Shown here: one piece after another, positions 47,300 to 56,581 of the stretch
How positions within the stretch are numbered: the first letter of the stretch is position 1
Layout of the letters: every line of letters starts with the position of its first letter
Source of the DNA: an uncultured Coriobacteriaceae bacterium
Lineage (GTDB): Bacteria; Actinomycetota; Coriobacteriia; Coriobacteriales; Eggerthellaceae
Assembly (NCBI GenBank): GCA_902768975.1
Contig: CACXMZ010000008.1
Span: forward strand, 1 to 64,000
DNA: 64,000 bases
Direction: 5' to 3'
Notes under the pieces: model-generated
Seen by the model: the letters and a program-made list of their open reading frames with translations, nothing else
Told to the model about the DNA's origin: nothing
Databases searched by the model: none
Translations under genes and position numbers: made by a program

Positions 47300-47312
47300 T
47301 AATATCGTAGTC
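47300..47312 (+). promoter_or_regulatory. Leaderless-type -10 box of tsaE
   Basis: TAATAT followed by seven bases and the ATG at 47313; no ribosome-binding site is visible. Confidence 0.45.
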
Positions 47313-47786
47313 ATGAAATTAGTTTCACATAGTGCAGAAGAAACGAAGCGACTGGGAGCAGCACTTGCGGCGTGCCTGCAGCCGGGCGACGTGGTGGTGC
47401 TTAACGGCGACTTGGGCGCGGGCAAAACGCAGTTTGTTCAAGGGGTGGCAGAAGCCCTGGGTGTAACAGGTGAAGTAACAAGCCCAACCTTTAATATCCT
47501 GCTCACTTACGACTGCGCGTCTGGCGTGCTCAATCACTTCGATTTATATCGTTTGGAAAGCGCTGAAGATCTGGACGATATTGGCTACTGGGAAGTGCTG
47601 GAAGGCGGCGGAGTTTCCTTTATAGAATGGGGCGACAAGTTCCCCAGTGAAATGCCCGACGACTATTTGGAAGTTGCCATTACTTCAGGTACCGACGGCG
47701 TGCGCAGTATCAAAGCACAGCCCCATAGTACACGCGCTCAGGAGCTGTGCGCTTGCTGGGGGCAGGTCGCAGAGGAGCGCGCATGA
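47313..47786 (+). CDS. tsaE: TsaE, ATPase for tRNA t6A modification
   Basis: The 157-residue protein has Walker A GDLGAGKT near residue 33, the SPTFN switch and the YRLESAEDLDDIGYWE segment typical of TsaE. It works with TsaB and TsaD to make threonylcarbamoyl-adenosine on ANN-decoding tRNAs. Its stop overlaps the start of the tsaB-rimI-tsaD fusion by ATGA, so the entire module is coupled. Confidence 0.92.
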   Translation: MKLVSHSAEETKRLGAALAACLQPGDVVVLNGDLGAGKTQFVQGVAEALGVTGEVTSPTFNILLTYDCASGVLNHFDLYRLESAEDLDDIGYWEVLEGGGVSFIEWGDKFPSEMPDDYLEVAITSGTDGVRSIKAQPHSTRAQELCACWGQVAEERA

Positions 47787-50161
47787 TGCAATACGTGCTT
47801 GCCTTTGACACTGCAAACGAAGTTATTTCGATTGCGCTTGGCGTGCTACACGCAGAAACGCGGACCGTTGAATTGGTGGCGCACCGCCAAGTGGCAGCCC
47901 ACCGGGCATCTAACACGCAGCTATTGCCCAATATAGACGAGCTGCTTACTGAACAGGAAATAAGCCGCGACCAGATTGCTTGTGTGGCATGCGGGCGCGG
48001 TCCTGGCTCCTTTACCGGTGTGCGTATTTGTATGGCAACGGCGAAGGGCGTGGCTTCGGCACTTGAAGTGCCGCTCGTGGGGGTTTCGACCCTGGATGCC
48101 TTAGCGTGGGAACTCCAGGCGGCAGGTGTGCGCGGGCGGGTGCTTGTGGTGGCGGATGCCATGCGCAAGGAAGTGTACCCGCAGGTCTACAACATTACGG
48201 AAGCTGCCATTGGGCGCAGCTCTGCCGACATGGTGGTTGCGGCCTCTACCTTTGAAGGCGCGCAGGAAGGTGGCTATGCACTCGTAGCCGGCGACGCTCT
48301 TGCGAAGTACGCCGACCTATTTGTCGCCCTTGGCCCCCTTGCGCCTGAAGGCCAGTGGCGTGTGCAGGGCCCCGGCTTGCTGGCGGTCTTGCAGGACGCA
48401 TGGCAGGCGGGCGATTGCGACCCCTTTGACGCGCAGCGCCACAACCCTGCGCTCTTGCTTCCAGTGTATACGCGCCTTTCCGACGCCGAAGAACACGAAA
48501 GGGAAAAGCTTGCGGATGCAGCACCGCGCGACTTACGTACTGGTGTGGGTGGAAACGAGGCAATAAGCTATCGTCCCTTGGCGGCGGTCGATGTAGACCA
48601 AGTCGCGGCCCTAGAAACCACCTGCATGGGAACCGACGCCTGGAACGCGGCACAGTTTGCCGACGAGCTTCCGCGCAAGGACCGCACCTGGTGGGCAGCG
48701 CACGACAAGCACGGTGCGCTTGTTGCCTATGCGGGTGGCCAGGTGCTGGACGGGCAGCTGCAAATCTTCAAGGTGGCATGCGCACCGGAAGCACGTCGTG
48801 CAGGTATCGCACGCGAACTGGTGACGCGCCTTGCGGAAGATGCGCGCAATCTGGGTGCGGCGGAAATCACGCTCGAGGTGCGGGCTGCCAACGAAGGCGC
48901 CCAGGCATTTTATGAAGCCCTTGGCTTGGATTCTATAGGCCAGCGCCCTGGGTATTATTCTGACGGCGAAGACGCCACCATCATGCAAGGGCCCCTACCT
49001 GCTGCAACGGCAGACGTCGCAGGTATGGAAATAATAACTACCAACGAAAGACCTGCAGAGGCTTCGGCTACCTACGGCAAGCCGCTCATCTTGGCCATTG
49101 AAACTTCGTGCGACGAAACGGCGGCAGCGCTCATCGACGGTACGGGCGCTATTCTTTCCGACGCCATTGCGTCCCAGATTGACTTCCACGCGCGCTTCGG
49201 CGGCGTGGTTCCAGAAATTGCAAGCCGTAAGCATATCGAAGCTATCTGCGGCGTAACCCAGGTCTGCCTCGAACAAGCATCCGCCTCAAATGAAGGCGGT
49301 GGCGAAACGAGCCAAGACGAAATGCCCCAAAGCGAAATGCGCCAGCCCCTTCGCTACCGCGACCTGGACGCCATTGCGTGCACCTATGCGCCTGGACTGG
49401 TGGGCGCGCTCGTGGTAGGCGTGGCCTTTGCCAAGGGTGCAGCCTGGGGTGCCAACATCCCGTATATCCAGGTCAACCACTTGGAAGGCCACCTCTATGC
49501 CAACAAGCTGGCCACCCCCGACATCCAGCCACCCATGGTGGTTTCCCTGGTGAGCGGCGGCCATACCATGCTCGTGCACGTGCGCGACTGGGGCGTTTAT
49601 GAAATCCTCGGTTCAACCATCGACGACGCCGTAGGTGAAGCCTTCGACAAGGTGGCCAAGGCGCTCGGCTTGGGCTACCCTGGCGGGCCTATCATTTCGC
49701 GTTATGCCGCGCAAGGCAACCCGCACGCAATCGATTTCCCGCGTGCCATGCTGCACAGCCACGACTTCCGTTTTAGCCTTTCGGGCCTCAAGACCGCGGT
49801 GGTTACTTACATTGCTCAGCAGCAGGAAGCGGGGCACGAGCTCAACATCCCCGACATTGCCGCCAGCTTCCAGGCGGCCGTCATCGACGTGCAGGTGGCA
49901 AAAGCCAAGACTGCCCTCGAAGAAACAGGCGCCAAAGAATTCTGCTTGGGTGGGGGCGTGGCTGCTAACCCGGCCCTGCGTGCCGCCTACGAAACGCTGT
50001 GCGCTGAAATGAACGTCCGCCTTACCCTGCCGCCACTTTCAGCTTGTACCGACAACGCATCCATGATTGCGCTCGTGGCACTCGACCGTTTCGCGCAGCA
50101 CAAATTTGCGCCGCTTTCCGCCGACGCTTTCGCCCATTCAAACCTTGAAGAAAGCTATTAA
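47783..50161 (+). CDS. tsaD: TsaB-RimI-TsaD triple fusion
   Basis: The 792-residue protein holds three enzymes. Residues 1-240 are TsaB (LAFDTANEVISIALG, GRGPGSFTGVRI). Residues 260-405 are a RimI-like GNAT acetyltransferase (ARRAGIARELVTRL, ANEGAQAFYEALG). Residues 432-792 are TsaD (AIETSCDETAAAL, metal site HLEGH near 566, GGGVAANPALR). TsaB and TsaD form the t6A synthase; RimI acetylates ribosomal protein S18. Fusion fixes TsaB:TsaD at 1:1. A polar insert (about 535-550) interrupts TsaD before YRDLDAIA. The start at 47783 overlaps tsaE; ATG 47786 is equally possible. Confidence 0.92.
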   Translation: MMQYVLAFDTANEVISIALGVLHAETRTVELVAHRQVAAHRASNTQLLPNIDELLTEQEISRDQIACVACGRGPGSFTGVRICMATAKGVASALEVPLVGVSTLDALAWELQAAGVRGRVLVVADAMRKEVYPQVYNITEAAIGRSSADMVVAASTFEGAQEGGYALVAGDALAKYADLFVALGPLAPEGQWRVQGPGLLAVLQDAWQAGDCDPFDAQRHNPALLLPVYTRLSDAEEHEREKLADAAPRDLRTGVGGNEAISYRPLAAVDVDQVAALETTCMGTDAWNAAQFADELPRKDRTWWAAHDKHGALVAYAGGQVLDGQLQIFKVACAPEARRAGIARELVTRLAEDARNLGAAEITLEVRAANEGAQAFYEALGLDSIGQRPGYYSDGEDATIMQGPLPAATADVAGMEIITTNERPAEASATYGKPLILAIETSCDETAAALIDGTGAILSDAIASQIDFHARFGGVVPEIASRKHIEAICGVTQVCLEQASASNEGGGETSQDEMPQSEMRQPLRYRDLDAIACTYAPGLVGALVVGVAFAKGAAWGANIPYIQVNHLEGHLYANKLATPDIQPPMVVSLVSGGHTMLVHVRDWGVYEILGSTIDDAVGEAFDKVAKALGLGYPGGPIISRYAAQGNPHAIDFPRAMLHSHDFRFSLSGLKTAVVTYIAQQQEAGHELNIPDIAASFQAAVIDVQVAKAKTALEETGAKEFCLGGGVAANPALRAAYETLCAEMNVRLTLPPLSACTDNASMIALVALDRFAQHKFAPLSADAFAHSNLEESY

Positions 50162-50273
50162 ACCGAAGGGCGGTATTATCCCCAATTCGGCCGTTTTGCC
50201 GCTGTTGCTTCGAGCGTTCACGCTATACTTTTAGCTTCGAAATACTCAAAGCTACGCAAGGGGGACAAGGCGT

Positions 50274-51356
50274 ATGCCAACCGAAGAACTGAACGAAGAA
50301 ACAGCTGAACAACCAGTTGCAGAAACGATAGAAGAAGCAGCTGAACAGCCAGTTGCAGAAACGATAGAAGAAACAACAGAAGCTGCCAAGGTGCCGCTGC
50401 AAACACCCGAAGAAACAGAAGCGCCCAATCGCGCGCCGCAGGAAACAGAAGAAATGGTGCCAAGCAATGCGTCGTCGCGCGCAATAGTTGGCATCATTGC
50501 TCTTATTGCTGTTGTTGGCATAGCGGTAGCCCTTGCTTTTGCCATGGGCCTCTTTAGTTCATCGAGCCCTGAACCAGCTTCAACAAACGCAGCAACCAGC
50601 AGTAATGGTATGCCTGAAGGAACAACCGACAGCAATGGTATGCCTGAAGGAGCAAGCACCACTGCCGAAGAAGCGGCGGCTAAGCTGGCAGGTTATGGTG
50701 GCGACGCGGGAAGGCCCTGGGCCCAGTCGGGCGTGCAGCGTCCTTCGGAAGATCCGGAGCGCGTTTCGGGCGCGGGCGGCATTGTGGGCACCTGGGTATG
50801 CCGCGACTATGACTTTGACGGGAAAACCTTTTCCTTCCAGGCAACCTTTTCCGACACGGGCACCTTTGCCGTGTGGCTTTATAACGTCGAAGCAGACGTA
50901 GAAGCTCACTTTGCAGGCCTGCGCAACTACCATGCCGAAGGCGACCAGGTGGTCGAAGACGGCGGCTTCGTTTTTACCGCCGAATCTGCCGACACCATTA
51001 CTTTGCATGTGAGTGAAGAAAACCAGCCCCACCAGCAAAAAACAAGCTATACCTTTACCCGTAAAACAGACGAAGCGGAAACGCTCAAGCAGCTTTCCTG
51101 GACGTCGGGCGACTGGTATGCCCAAGATGAAACGGGCGAAAACTATTTCTTCGGCATGAATGGCTATTGGTATAACGGCGACGACGAAACCAGCAGCGGC
51201 TGCTGGTACATCCTGGACAATGACGTCATTCTGGAAGGCGACCCAGCAGCGGGCACTACCACAACGACGCTTAAATTCATGGGCGCTACCTATGACGTGC
51301 TCGTACACGTAGACAATGAGCGCATCTATGGCTGGAACCCACCTGGGGAAGAATAA
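50274..51356 (+). CDS. Single-pass membrane protein with acidic repeats, function unknown
   Basis: The 360-residue protein begins with two copies of AEQPVAETIEE in a Glu/Thr-rich cytoplasmic segment. One helix (about residues 68-92) is followed by a linker with two SNGMPEG repeats and two beta-rich outside domains (GTWVCRDYDFDGKTFSFQATF and WTSGDWYAQDETGENYFFGMNGYW). The latter look like lipocalin- or META-like barrels. The ATG is preceded by GGGGGACAAGG. No enzyme motif is present. The short DNA repeats are nearly exact, so copy number may vary between strains. Confidence 0.7.
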   Translation: MPTEELNEETAEQPVAETIEEAAEQPVAETIEETTEAAKVPLQTPEETEAPNRAPQETEEMVPSNASSRAIVGIIALIAVVGIAVALAFAMGLFSSSSPEPASTNAATSSNGMPEGTTDSNGMPEGASTTAEEAAAKLAGYGGDAGRPWAQSGVQRPSEDPERVSGAGGIVGTWVCRDYDFDGKTFSFQATFSDTGTFAVWLYNVEADVEAHFAGLRNYHAEGDQVVEDGGFVFTAESADTITLHVSEENQPHQQKTSYTFTRKTDEAETLKQLSWTSGDWYAQDETGENYFFGMNGYWYNGDDETSSGCWYILDNDVILEGDPAAGTTTTTLKFMGATYDVLVHVDNERIYGWNPPGEE

Positions 51357-51357
51357 T

Positions 51358-52107
51358 ATGCCAACCATCGATACAGCAACGGGGCAAGCAGCACCTGCGG
51401 AAGTTTCGCAGGAACGTGCGCGCGCCATTTTCACGGAAATAGCCAGCCAGTACGAAAAGTTCAATCATTATTCGAGCTTTGGGCAGGACCGATTCTGGCT
51501 GCGCAAACTTGTAAAAACCCTGCCGCTTGGGCCCACAAGTTGTGTGCTCGACGTGGCTGGTGGCACGGGTGAAGTCACTTTTGAAATATGTAAGCACCAC
51601 AAGCCAGCTATCATCGTGCTTTCCGACTACACGCCCGCCATGCTCGACGTGGCCAAGCAGCGCATTGCCACAGGTGACAACCGTGGCGTGTGCGTGGAAA
51701 CCTGTGTGGTCGACGCGCAAGACATTCCCTTCGAAGACGCTAGCTTTGACGCTGTGACCATGGCCTATGGCATTCGTAATATCCCTGACCGCATGCGTGC
51801 CCTGCGTGAAATACACCGCGTGCTTAAACCCGGCGGCACGCTTGCCGTCCTTGAATTCAGCACGCCACCGCTTGCTCCTGCGCGCGCTTTCTACAAGGCC
51901 TACTTGAAGTGGGGTATCCCCGCATGGGGCCAGCATTTCACGGGCAAACGCGACGACTTTGTGTACTTGGCAGATTCCATTAAAGCCTTCCCAAAGCAAC
52001 ATGAGTTTGCCCGCATGCTCGAAGAAGCAGGCTTCCAAGATGTGAACTTCACGAATTTAGCCTTTGGAGCAGCATGTATTCACACAGCGCGAACTGGGCA
52101 ATGTTAA
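51358..52107 (+). CDS. menG: Demethylmenaquinone methyltransferase (MenG/UbiE family)
   Basis: The 249-residue SAM-dependent methyltransferase has motif I VLDVAGGTGEVTFE, DAQDIPFEDASFDAVTMAYGIRNI and LKPGGTLAVLEFS, all characteristic of UbiE/MenG. It makes menaquinone, the quinone expected to serve DsrM and DsrP. ATG 51358 follows GGGGAAG; the longer frame overlaps the previous gene. The neighbouring amidohydrolase may also belong to menaquinone synthesis. Confidence 0.9.
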   Translation: MPTIDTATGQAAPAEVSQERARAIFTEIASQYEKFNHYSSFGQDRFWLRKLVKTLPLGPTSCVLDVAGGTGEVTFEICKHHKPAIIVLSDYTPAMLDVAKQRIATGDNRGVCVETCVVDAQDIPFEDASFDAVTMAYGIRNIPDRMRALREIHRVLKPGGTLAVLEFSTPPLAPARAFYKAYLKWGIPAWGQHFTGKRDDFVYLADSIKAFPKQHEFARMLEEAGFQDVNFTNLAFGAACIHTARTGQC

Positions 52108-52136
52108 AATAGTCCCTTGCAATTCAGGAGGACTGC

Positions 52137-53489
52137 ATGCTACTTTGCGCTGAATATGTTTTGCCCATTACGGCCGACCCCATCGAGGCGGGCGCTGTTT
52201 TGGTGCGCGACGGCAAAATTGCCGACATCGGTGCTGCTGTCGTCCTGCAGGCACGCTACCCCGAAGAAGAAATCCGCGACTTCGGCCAGGCCGCCATCCT
52301 CCCTGGTTTTGTAAACGTTCATACGCACCTGGAATACACGGCCATGCGCGGCATTGTCCACGACGTGCCCTACGCTGAATGGCTCGTTTCGGTGCATAGC
52401 AAGGGCGACACCATGACGCCTGCCGAACTGGAAAGCTCTGCCATCATGGGTGCACTTGAAGGGCTTTCGTCTGGCATTACGTGCATGGCCGACATTACCC
52501 CCACGGGCGCTGCGATGAAGGCCCTGCAACGTATGGGCATGCGCGGTGTTATTTACCGCGAAGTGAATGCGACCGACAAGCGCCGCGTGGACTTCGCCAT
52601 GAACCAGGCCAAGGCCGACATTGCGCATTGGCAGGAATATGTCGACCCCGAACGCCTTTCTATTGGCATTGCACCGGGTGCGCTCTACAAATGCCACCCG
52701 TCCATTTTTAAGAAGATTTCCGAATTCGCGAAGGACACCATTCCCGTTGCCATGCATGTGGCAGGCAGCCGCGAAGAGTACCGCTTCATTCGCAGCGGCA
52801 CGAGCGCTTTTTCGGTGGACGCCCTTTCCAGTTCGCGTGGTTACGTTGAAATTCCGCCGTGGCTTCCCACGGGCGTTACGCCTATAAACTATGCCCTGAA
52901 CTGGGACGCCTTCGAAGTAGGGAACATGCTTGCCATCCATTGCGTGCACGTGAGCGACGACGACATTGCCAAGCTGCGTGAATACGACATCGCCGTGGGC
53001 ATCTGTTCGCGCTGCAACGCCCAGCTTGGTATGGGCGTGGCACCCATGCGCGAATACCTGAAGGCCGACTTGCGCATGGGCCTTGGAACGGACTCGCCTG
53101 CTGCAACCGACTCTGCCGACATGCTCCTTGAAATGCGCACGGGCATGCTGGTCCAACGCGCGGTGGAACGCGACTTCTTCCTGACCGCGCAGACCATGCT
53201 TGAACTTGCCACCATTGGCGGTGCGCGTGCTCTGCGTATGGACGACAAAATTGGTTCGCTTGAAGTGGGCAAACTGGCAGACATCATCGCCATCGACATG
53301 TCCAGTTCGCACCAGACGCCTACGACCGACCCCGTTTCTGCCTTGGTGAACACCACGAGCAGCACGGACGTAATTATGTCAATGGTTGGTGGTAATGTGC
53401 TCTATGAGCAAAATCAATGGAATGTTGACCTCGATGTGGCGTACAATATCGCCCGCGCTATAGAAGCACGGGGCCGCCTGCGTAGCTAG
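52137..53489 (+). CDS. Amidohydrolase of the TrzA/MtaD group (possible aminofutalosine deaminase)
   Basis: The 450-residue protein has the metal site NVHTHLEYTAMRG near residue 60, later histidines in VAMHVAGS and AIHCVHV, and the catalytic Asp in GTDSPAATDSADM. Relatives deaminate S-adenosylhomocysteine, methylthioadenosine, guanine or aminodeoxyfutalosine. Its place 30 nt after menG makes a menaquinone-pathway (MqnX-like) role attractive, but substrate cannot be set from sequence. AGGAGG precedes the ATG. Confidence 0.75.
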   Translation: MLLCAEYVLPITADPIEAGAVLVRDGKIADIGAAVVLQARYPEEEIRDFGQAAILPGFVNVHTHLEYTAMRGIVHDVPYAEWLVSVHSKGDTMTPAELESSAIMGALEGLSSGITCMADITPTGAAMKALQRMGMRGVIYREVNATDKRRVDFAMNQAKADIAHWQEYVDPERLSIGIAPGALYKCHPSIFKKISEFAKDTIPVAMHVAGSREEYRFIRSGTSAFSVDALSSSRGYVEIPPWLPTGVTPINYALNWDAFEVGNMLAIHCVHVSDDDIAKLREYDIAVGICSRCNAQLGMGVAPMREYLKADLRMGLGTDSPAATDSADMLLEMRTGMLVQRAVERDFFLTAQTMLELATIGGARALRMDDKIGSLEVGKLADIIAIDMSSSHQTPTTDPVSALVNTTSSTDVIMSMVGGNVLYEQNQWNVDLDVAYNIARAIEARGRLRS

Positions 53490-53528
53490 CGCCCCTGAAT
53501 AATTGGAAGAATTGTAGGAACGATTTTT

Positions 53529-53879
53529 ATGGCGAAGAAACAAAAAATGTCGGCAAAGCAAAAGCAGGCTCGCATTGAAGCAGCTGAAGCACGTGCAGCC
53601 GCTGCTGCCGCTGAAAAGGAACGCAAGGAAACGCTGAAGCGCATTGGCATTGGTATCGTGGCCGTACTGCTTATTCTGGGCCTTATGCTGCCCATGGCTG
53701 GTCTTACCTTCTGCAGTAGCCAGCAAGCCCAGCAGGCCGCTCAGCAAGCCCAGACTTCGGCCGAAGAAGCTGCCACGAGCGCTGAAGGCACCATCGTTGA
53801 AGTTACGGGTAGCTCTGAAAGCGCCGAAACCGAAGCCGCTGCAAGTGCCGAAACTGAAGCGTCTTCGAGCGCGGCATAG
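53529..53879 (+). CDS. Small membrane protein with basic head and acidic tail, unknown
   Basis: The 116-residue protein starts with a basic, Ala-rich coil (KQKQARIEAAEARAAAAAAEKERKE-like), then one helix (about residues 41-60) and a Glu/Ser/Ala tail. No domain is recognised. It lies before tatA and may be cotranscribed with the Tat genes. Its composition is similar to the charged tails on TatA and TatC here. Confidence 0.55.
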   Translation: MAKKQKMSAKQKQARIEAAEARAAAAAAEKERKETLKRIGIGIVAVLLILGLMLPMAGLTFCSSQQAQQAAQQAQTSAEEAATSAEGTIVEVTGSSESAETEAAASAETEASSSAA

Positions 53880-53913
53880 GCGAGCGTAGGCGAAGTAATT
53901 AGAGGAGCACTTC

Positions 53914-54600
53914 TTGTTCGGTCTTGGTGCAAATGAATTAGTCATTATCCTGATTTTCGGGTTTATCATTTTTGGGCCCGACAAGCTTCCTGGTATGGCA
54001 AAGACCATTGGTCAGGCCATTGCCAAGTTCCGTAATGCCCAGGCTGAAATGAACCGCGTCATTAAAACCGAAGTCTACGACCCCGACGCAGAAGACCCCT
54101 TCAAGAACCCGCTCGACGCGCTTTCCAAGCTTGAAACGCAGGCCAAGAAGGAAGACCGCGGCGAAAGCTTCACCGAACGCAAGGCGCGCTACGACAAGCA
54201 GCGTGCAGCGCGCAAGGCCGCCGACGAACGCAAAGCCGAATTGGTTGCCAAGCGCGAAGCGGAAAAGGCCGCTAAGGAAGCGGCGACCGAAGCGGGCGCC
54301 GGCCTTGAAGAAGCGAGGGAAGCAGGCAAGGCGGCCGTAGCAGCCGTTGAAGCCAAGCTTGCCGAAGAAAAAGAAGCTAAGGCAGCCGAAGAAGCACAGG
54401 CCACCAAGAAGAAGCCAACGGCCGAAGAACTCTACGGTACCAAGCCTGTAACAAAGAAACCTAAGCCCAAGAAGGCTGAAGGCGAAACAGCTACAAAGGA
54501 AAAAGAAGCTGCCAAGAAGGCTGCAGCTGAACCAGTAGACAAGCAGGTGGAAGAAGCGACTGACGAAACAGACGCACCTGCCCAAGGAAAGGGGGAATAG
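53914..54600 (+). CDS. tatA: TatA/TatB-family translocase subunit with long charged tail
   Basis: The 228-residue protein starts at TTG 53914 behind AGAGGAG. MFGLGANELVIILIFGFIIFGPDKLP is the TatA/B transmembrane and amphipathic start. The rest is a highly charged Ala/Glu/Lys coil of about 170 residues, which is longer than in most TatA proteins and more TatB-like. With TatC immediately downstream it exports folded proteins carrying RR signals; DsrO at 22432-23328 is one such substrate. Confidence 0.85.
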   Translation: MFGLGANELVIILIFGFIIFGPDKLPGMAKTIGQAIAKFRNAQAEMNRVIKTEVYDPDAEDPFKNPLDALSKLETQAKKEDRGESFTERKARYDKQRAARKAADERKAELVAKREAEKAAKEAATEAGAGLEEAREAGKAAVAAVEAKLAEEKEAKAAEEAQATKKKPTAEELYGTKPVTKKPKPKKAEGETATKEKEAAKKAAAEPVDKQVEEATDETDAPAQGKGE

Positions 54601-54601
54601 C

Positions 54602-55453
54602 ATGCCAGTCGGTCCTGCGCGAATGCCCCTTTTCGACCACCTCGGTGAACTGCGCATGCGCTTTGTGCGCGTTGTGGTGTGCTTGCTTATTGCGGTGCTG
54701 GTCTTCTATATGGCAACACCCACCATCGCAAACTTCCTTATCCTGCCCATTAACGACCTTATTCCCACGAACGAAGACGGTTCGCCAGCCTGGGTATACA
54801 TGGGCGCTTTCGACGCCTTTGGCGTGCGCTTCGTGGTGGCCATGTGGGCGGCCCTTGTTGCTTGCATGCCCGTTATTATTTGGCAGGCGCTGGCCTTCTT
54901 CCTGCCCGCGCTTAAGCCCAACGAACGTAAGTGGTTTATTCCTACCTTCGCCATTGCATGCGCGCTCTTCATTTTCGGCACGGTGTTTTGCTATCTGATT
55001 ATTTTGCACCCGGCCTTCGAATGGCTTACAGAACAAGGCATGGGTTTCGCGACCATCCTGCCCGAAGCCAAGCAATGGATCGACATTATTATCAAGTTCG
55101 AAATTGGCTTTGGTTTTGCCTTTGAACTGCCGCTCGTGGTGTTCTACCTAACGGTATTCGAAGTGGTGCCCTACGCCAAGCTGCGTGGCGCCTGGCGCAC
55201 GGTCTATATTGCGCTCATGCTTATTTCGGCACTCATTACGCCCGACGCTTCGCCCATTACCATGCTCCTTTTGTTCGGCGCCATGATCAGCCTCTACGAA
55301 GTTTCTATGCTGGCGGCGCGTTTGGTGCTTGGCAATAAGATTCAGAAGCAGAAGGAAGAAGCCGAACGCCTGGCAGCCGAAGAAGCTGCCTGGGAAGAAG
55401 AATGGGCCGCCGAACAGGCTGCCAAGAAGGCCAAAAAAGAAGCCGAAAAGTAA
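54602..55453 (+). CDS. tatC: TatC, Sec-independent translocase receptor
   Basis: The 283-residue protein has six helices and the TatC motifs MPLFDHLGELRMRF at the N-terminus and FGFAFELPLVVFYL in the middle. It recognises twin-arginine signals. A charged tail of about 40 residues (KQKEEAERLAAEEAAWEEEW region) extends the family length. It starts one base after the tatA stop, and its stop overlaps the hypA ATG. Confidence 0.92.
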   Translation: MPVGPARMPLFDHLGELRMRFVRVVVCLLIAVLVFYMATPTIANFLILPINDLIPTNEDGSPAWVYMGAFDAFGVRFVVAMWAALVACMPVIIWQALAFFLPALKPNERKWFIPTFAIACALFIFGTVFCYLIILHPAFEWLTEQGMGFATILPEAKQWIDIIIKFEIGFGFAFELPLVVFYLTVFEVVPYAKLRGAWRTVYIALMLISALITPDASPITMLLLFGAMISLYEVSMLAARLVLGNKIQKQKEEAERLAAEEAAWEEEWAAEQAAKKAKKEAEK

Positions 55454-55803
55454 TGCATGAACTTGGTTTAATGACAGGGGTTATGAGCTCTGTGACGGAA
55501 GCTGCGCGTAATGCGGGCGCCGTCCGCGTGACCGACATCACGCTTTCCGTGGGTGAAATGACCGAAGCCATTCAGGACGCGCTCGAGTTTGCCTTCGAAG
55601 CGCTTTCCGAAGGCACCATGTGCGAAGGTGCAAAGCTGCATATTAATATGGTTCGCCCCAAAAGCCGTTGCCAGGAATGTGGCGCCGAATACGAACACGA
55701 CCGCTTTCATATGACCTGTGCCGAATGCGGGAGCCCGTTTACGGAACTTATCGCTGGCAAGGAAATGCAAATCGATAGTATTGAAGTTGACCTGCCCGAC
55801 TAG
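55453..55803 (+). CDS. hypA: HypA, nickel-loading protein for NiFe hydrogenase
   Basis: The 116-residue protein begins MHELGL, with the Ni-binding MHE start, and holds a zinc site of two CxxC motifs (CQECG and CAECG). The ATG overlaps the tatC stop (TAATG), so the longer in-frame reading upstream is not needed. It works with HypB to insert nickel. No hydrogenase or other hyp gene is in the window. Confidence 0.92.
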   Translation: MHELGLMTGVMSSVTEAARNAGAVRVTDITLSVGEMTEAIQDALEFAFEALSEGTMCEGAKLHINMVRPKSRCQECGAEYEHDRFHMTCAECGSPFTELIAGKEMQIDSIEVDLPD

Positions 55804-55848
55804 GGAACAAGACGGTATAGAAGTGACTTACCTAACAGGGGAGCAAAC

Positions 55849-56502
55849 ATGCAAATCAATTTAGAACAACCCATCCTGGCAAAAAACGACGCGCTGGCCC
55901 AGGAAAATCGCGCCCTCTTTGCTGAAAAGCACGTCTTCGTGCTGAACATCTTGGCTTCGCCGGGTTCGGGCAAGACATCGACCATTTTGGCCACCATCGA
56001 AGCCCTGCGCGACGAATTCAATATTGCTGTTATCGAAGGCGACATTGCTTCGAGTGTAGACTCCGAAAAGATTAAGGCCCAGGGTATTGCGGCCGTGCAA
56101 ATTAACACGGGTGGTGCCTGCCACTTGGAAAGCAATATGATCCGTAAGGCGCTCGACGTGCTGGACCTGGACGCCCTTGACCTTATCTTGCTCGAAAATG
56201 TGGGCAACCTGGTCTGCCCGACGGACTTTGACTTGGGCGAAAATGCCAAGGTCATGATTCTTTCGGTCCCCGAAGGCGACGACAAGCCGCTTAAGTACCC
56301 GGGCGTGTTCCAGGTGGCAGAAGCGGTGGTGCTGAACAAGGTGGACACCATGCCGGTGTTCAACTTCAATGAAGAAGCCTTTACGGAAGCCGTGCGTCAG
56401 CTGAACCCGCAGGCTCCCATTTTCCGCATGGCGGCTACCACGGGTGAAGGCGTGGACGAATGGGCGGAATGGCTGGCGGAAAAAATCCGCGCGGTGCAGT
56501 AG
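55849..56502 (+). CDS. hypB: HypB, GTPase for nickel insertion
   Basis: The 217-residue protein has the P-loop ASPGSGKTS, EGDIASSVDSEKI, ENVGNLVCP and NKVDT motifs of the SIMIBI GTPase HypB. The N-terminal His-rich nickel store of some HypB proteins is absent. The metal-site residues in GGACHLE and NLVCP are kept. It follows hypA with its own AGGGGAG site. Confidence 0.92.
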   Translation: MQINLEQPILAKNDALAQENRALFAEKHVFVLNILASPGSGKTSTILATIEALRDEFNIAVIEGDIASSVDSEKIKAQGIAAVQINTGGACHLESNMIRKALDVLDLDALDLILLENVGNLVCPTDFDLGENAKVMILSVPEGDDKPLKYPGVFQVAEAVVLNKVDTMPVFNFNEEAFTEAVRQLNPQAPIFRMAATTGEGVDEWAEWLAEKIRAVQ

Positions 56503-56581
56503 TGGTTTCGCTTGGGCGCGAAGGCTGGTAATAAATTTGAGCCCAACCCGAACGAACTATAGGCAGGAGTGAGGTTCCCCT

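Noticed and set aside
55453-56502. hypA-hypB taken as evidence for a hydrogenase operon in the window
   Set aside because: No hydrogenase subunit or other hyp gene is present, so only nickel insertion by HypAB can be stated.
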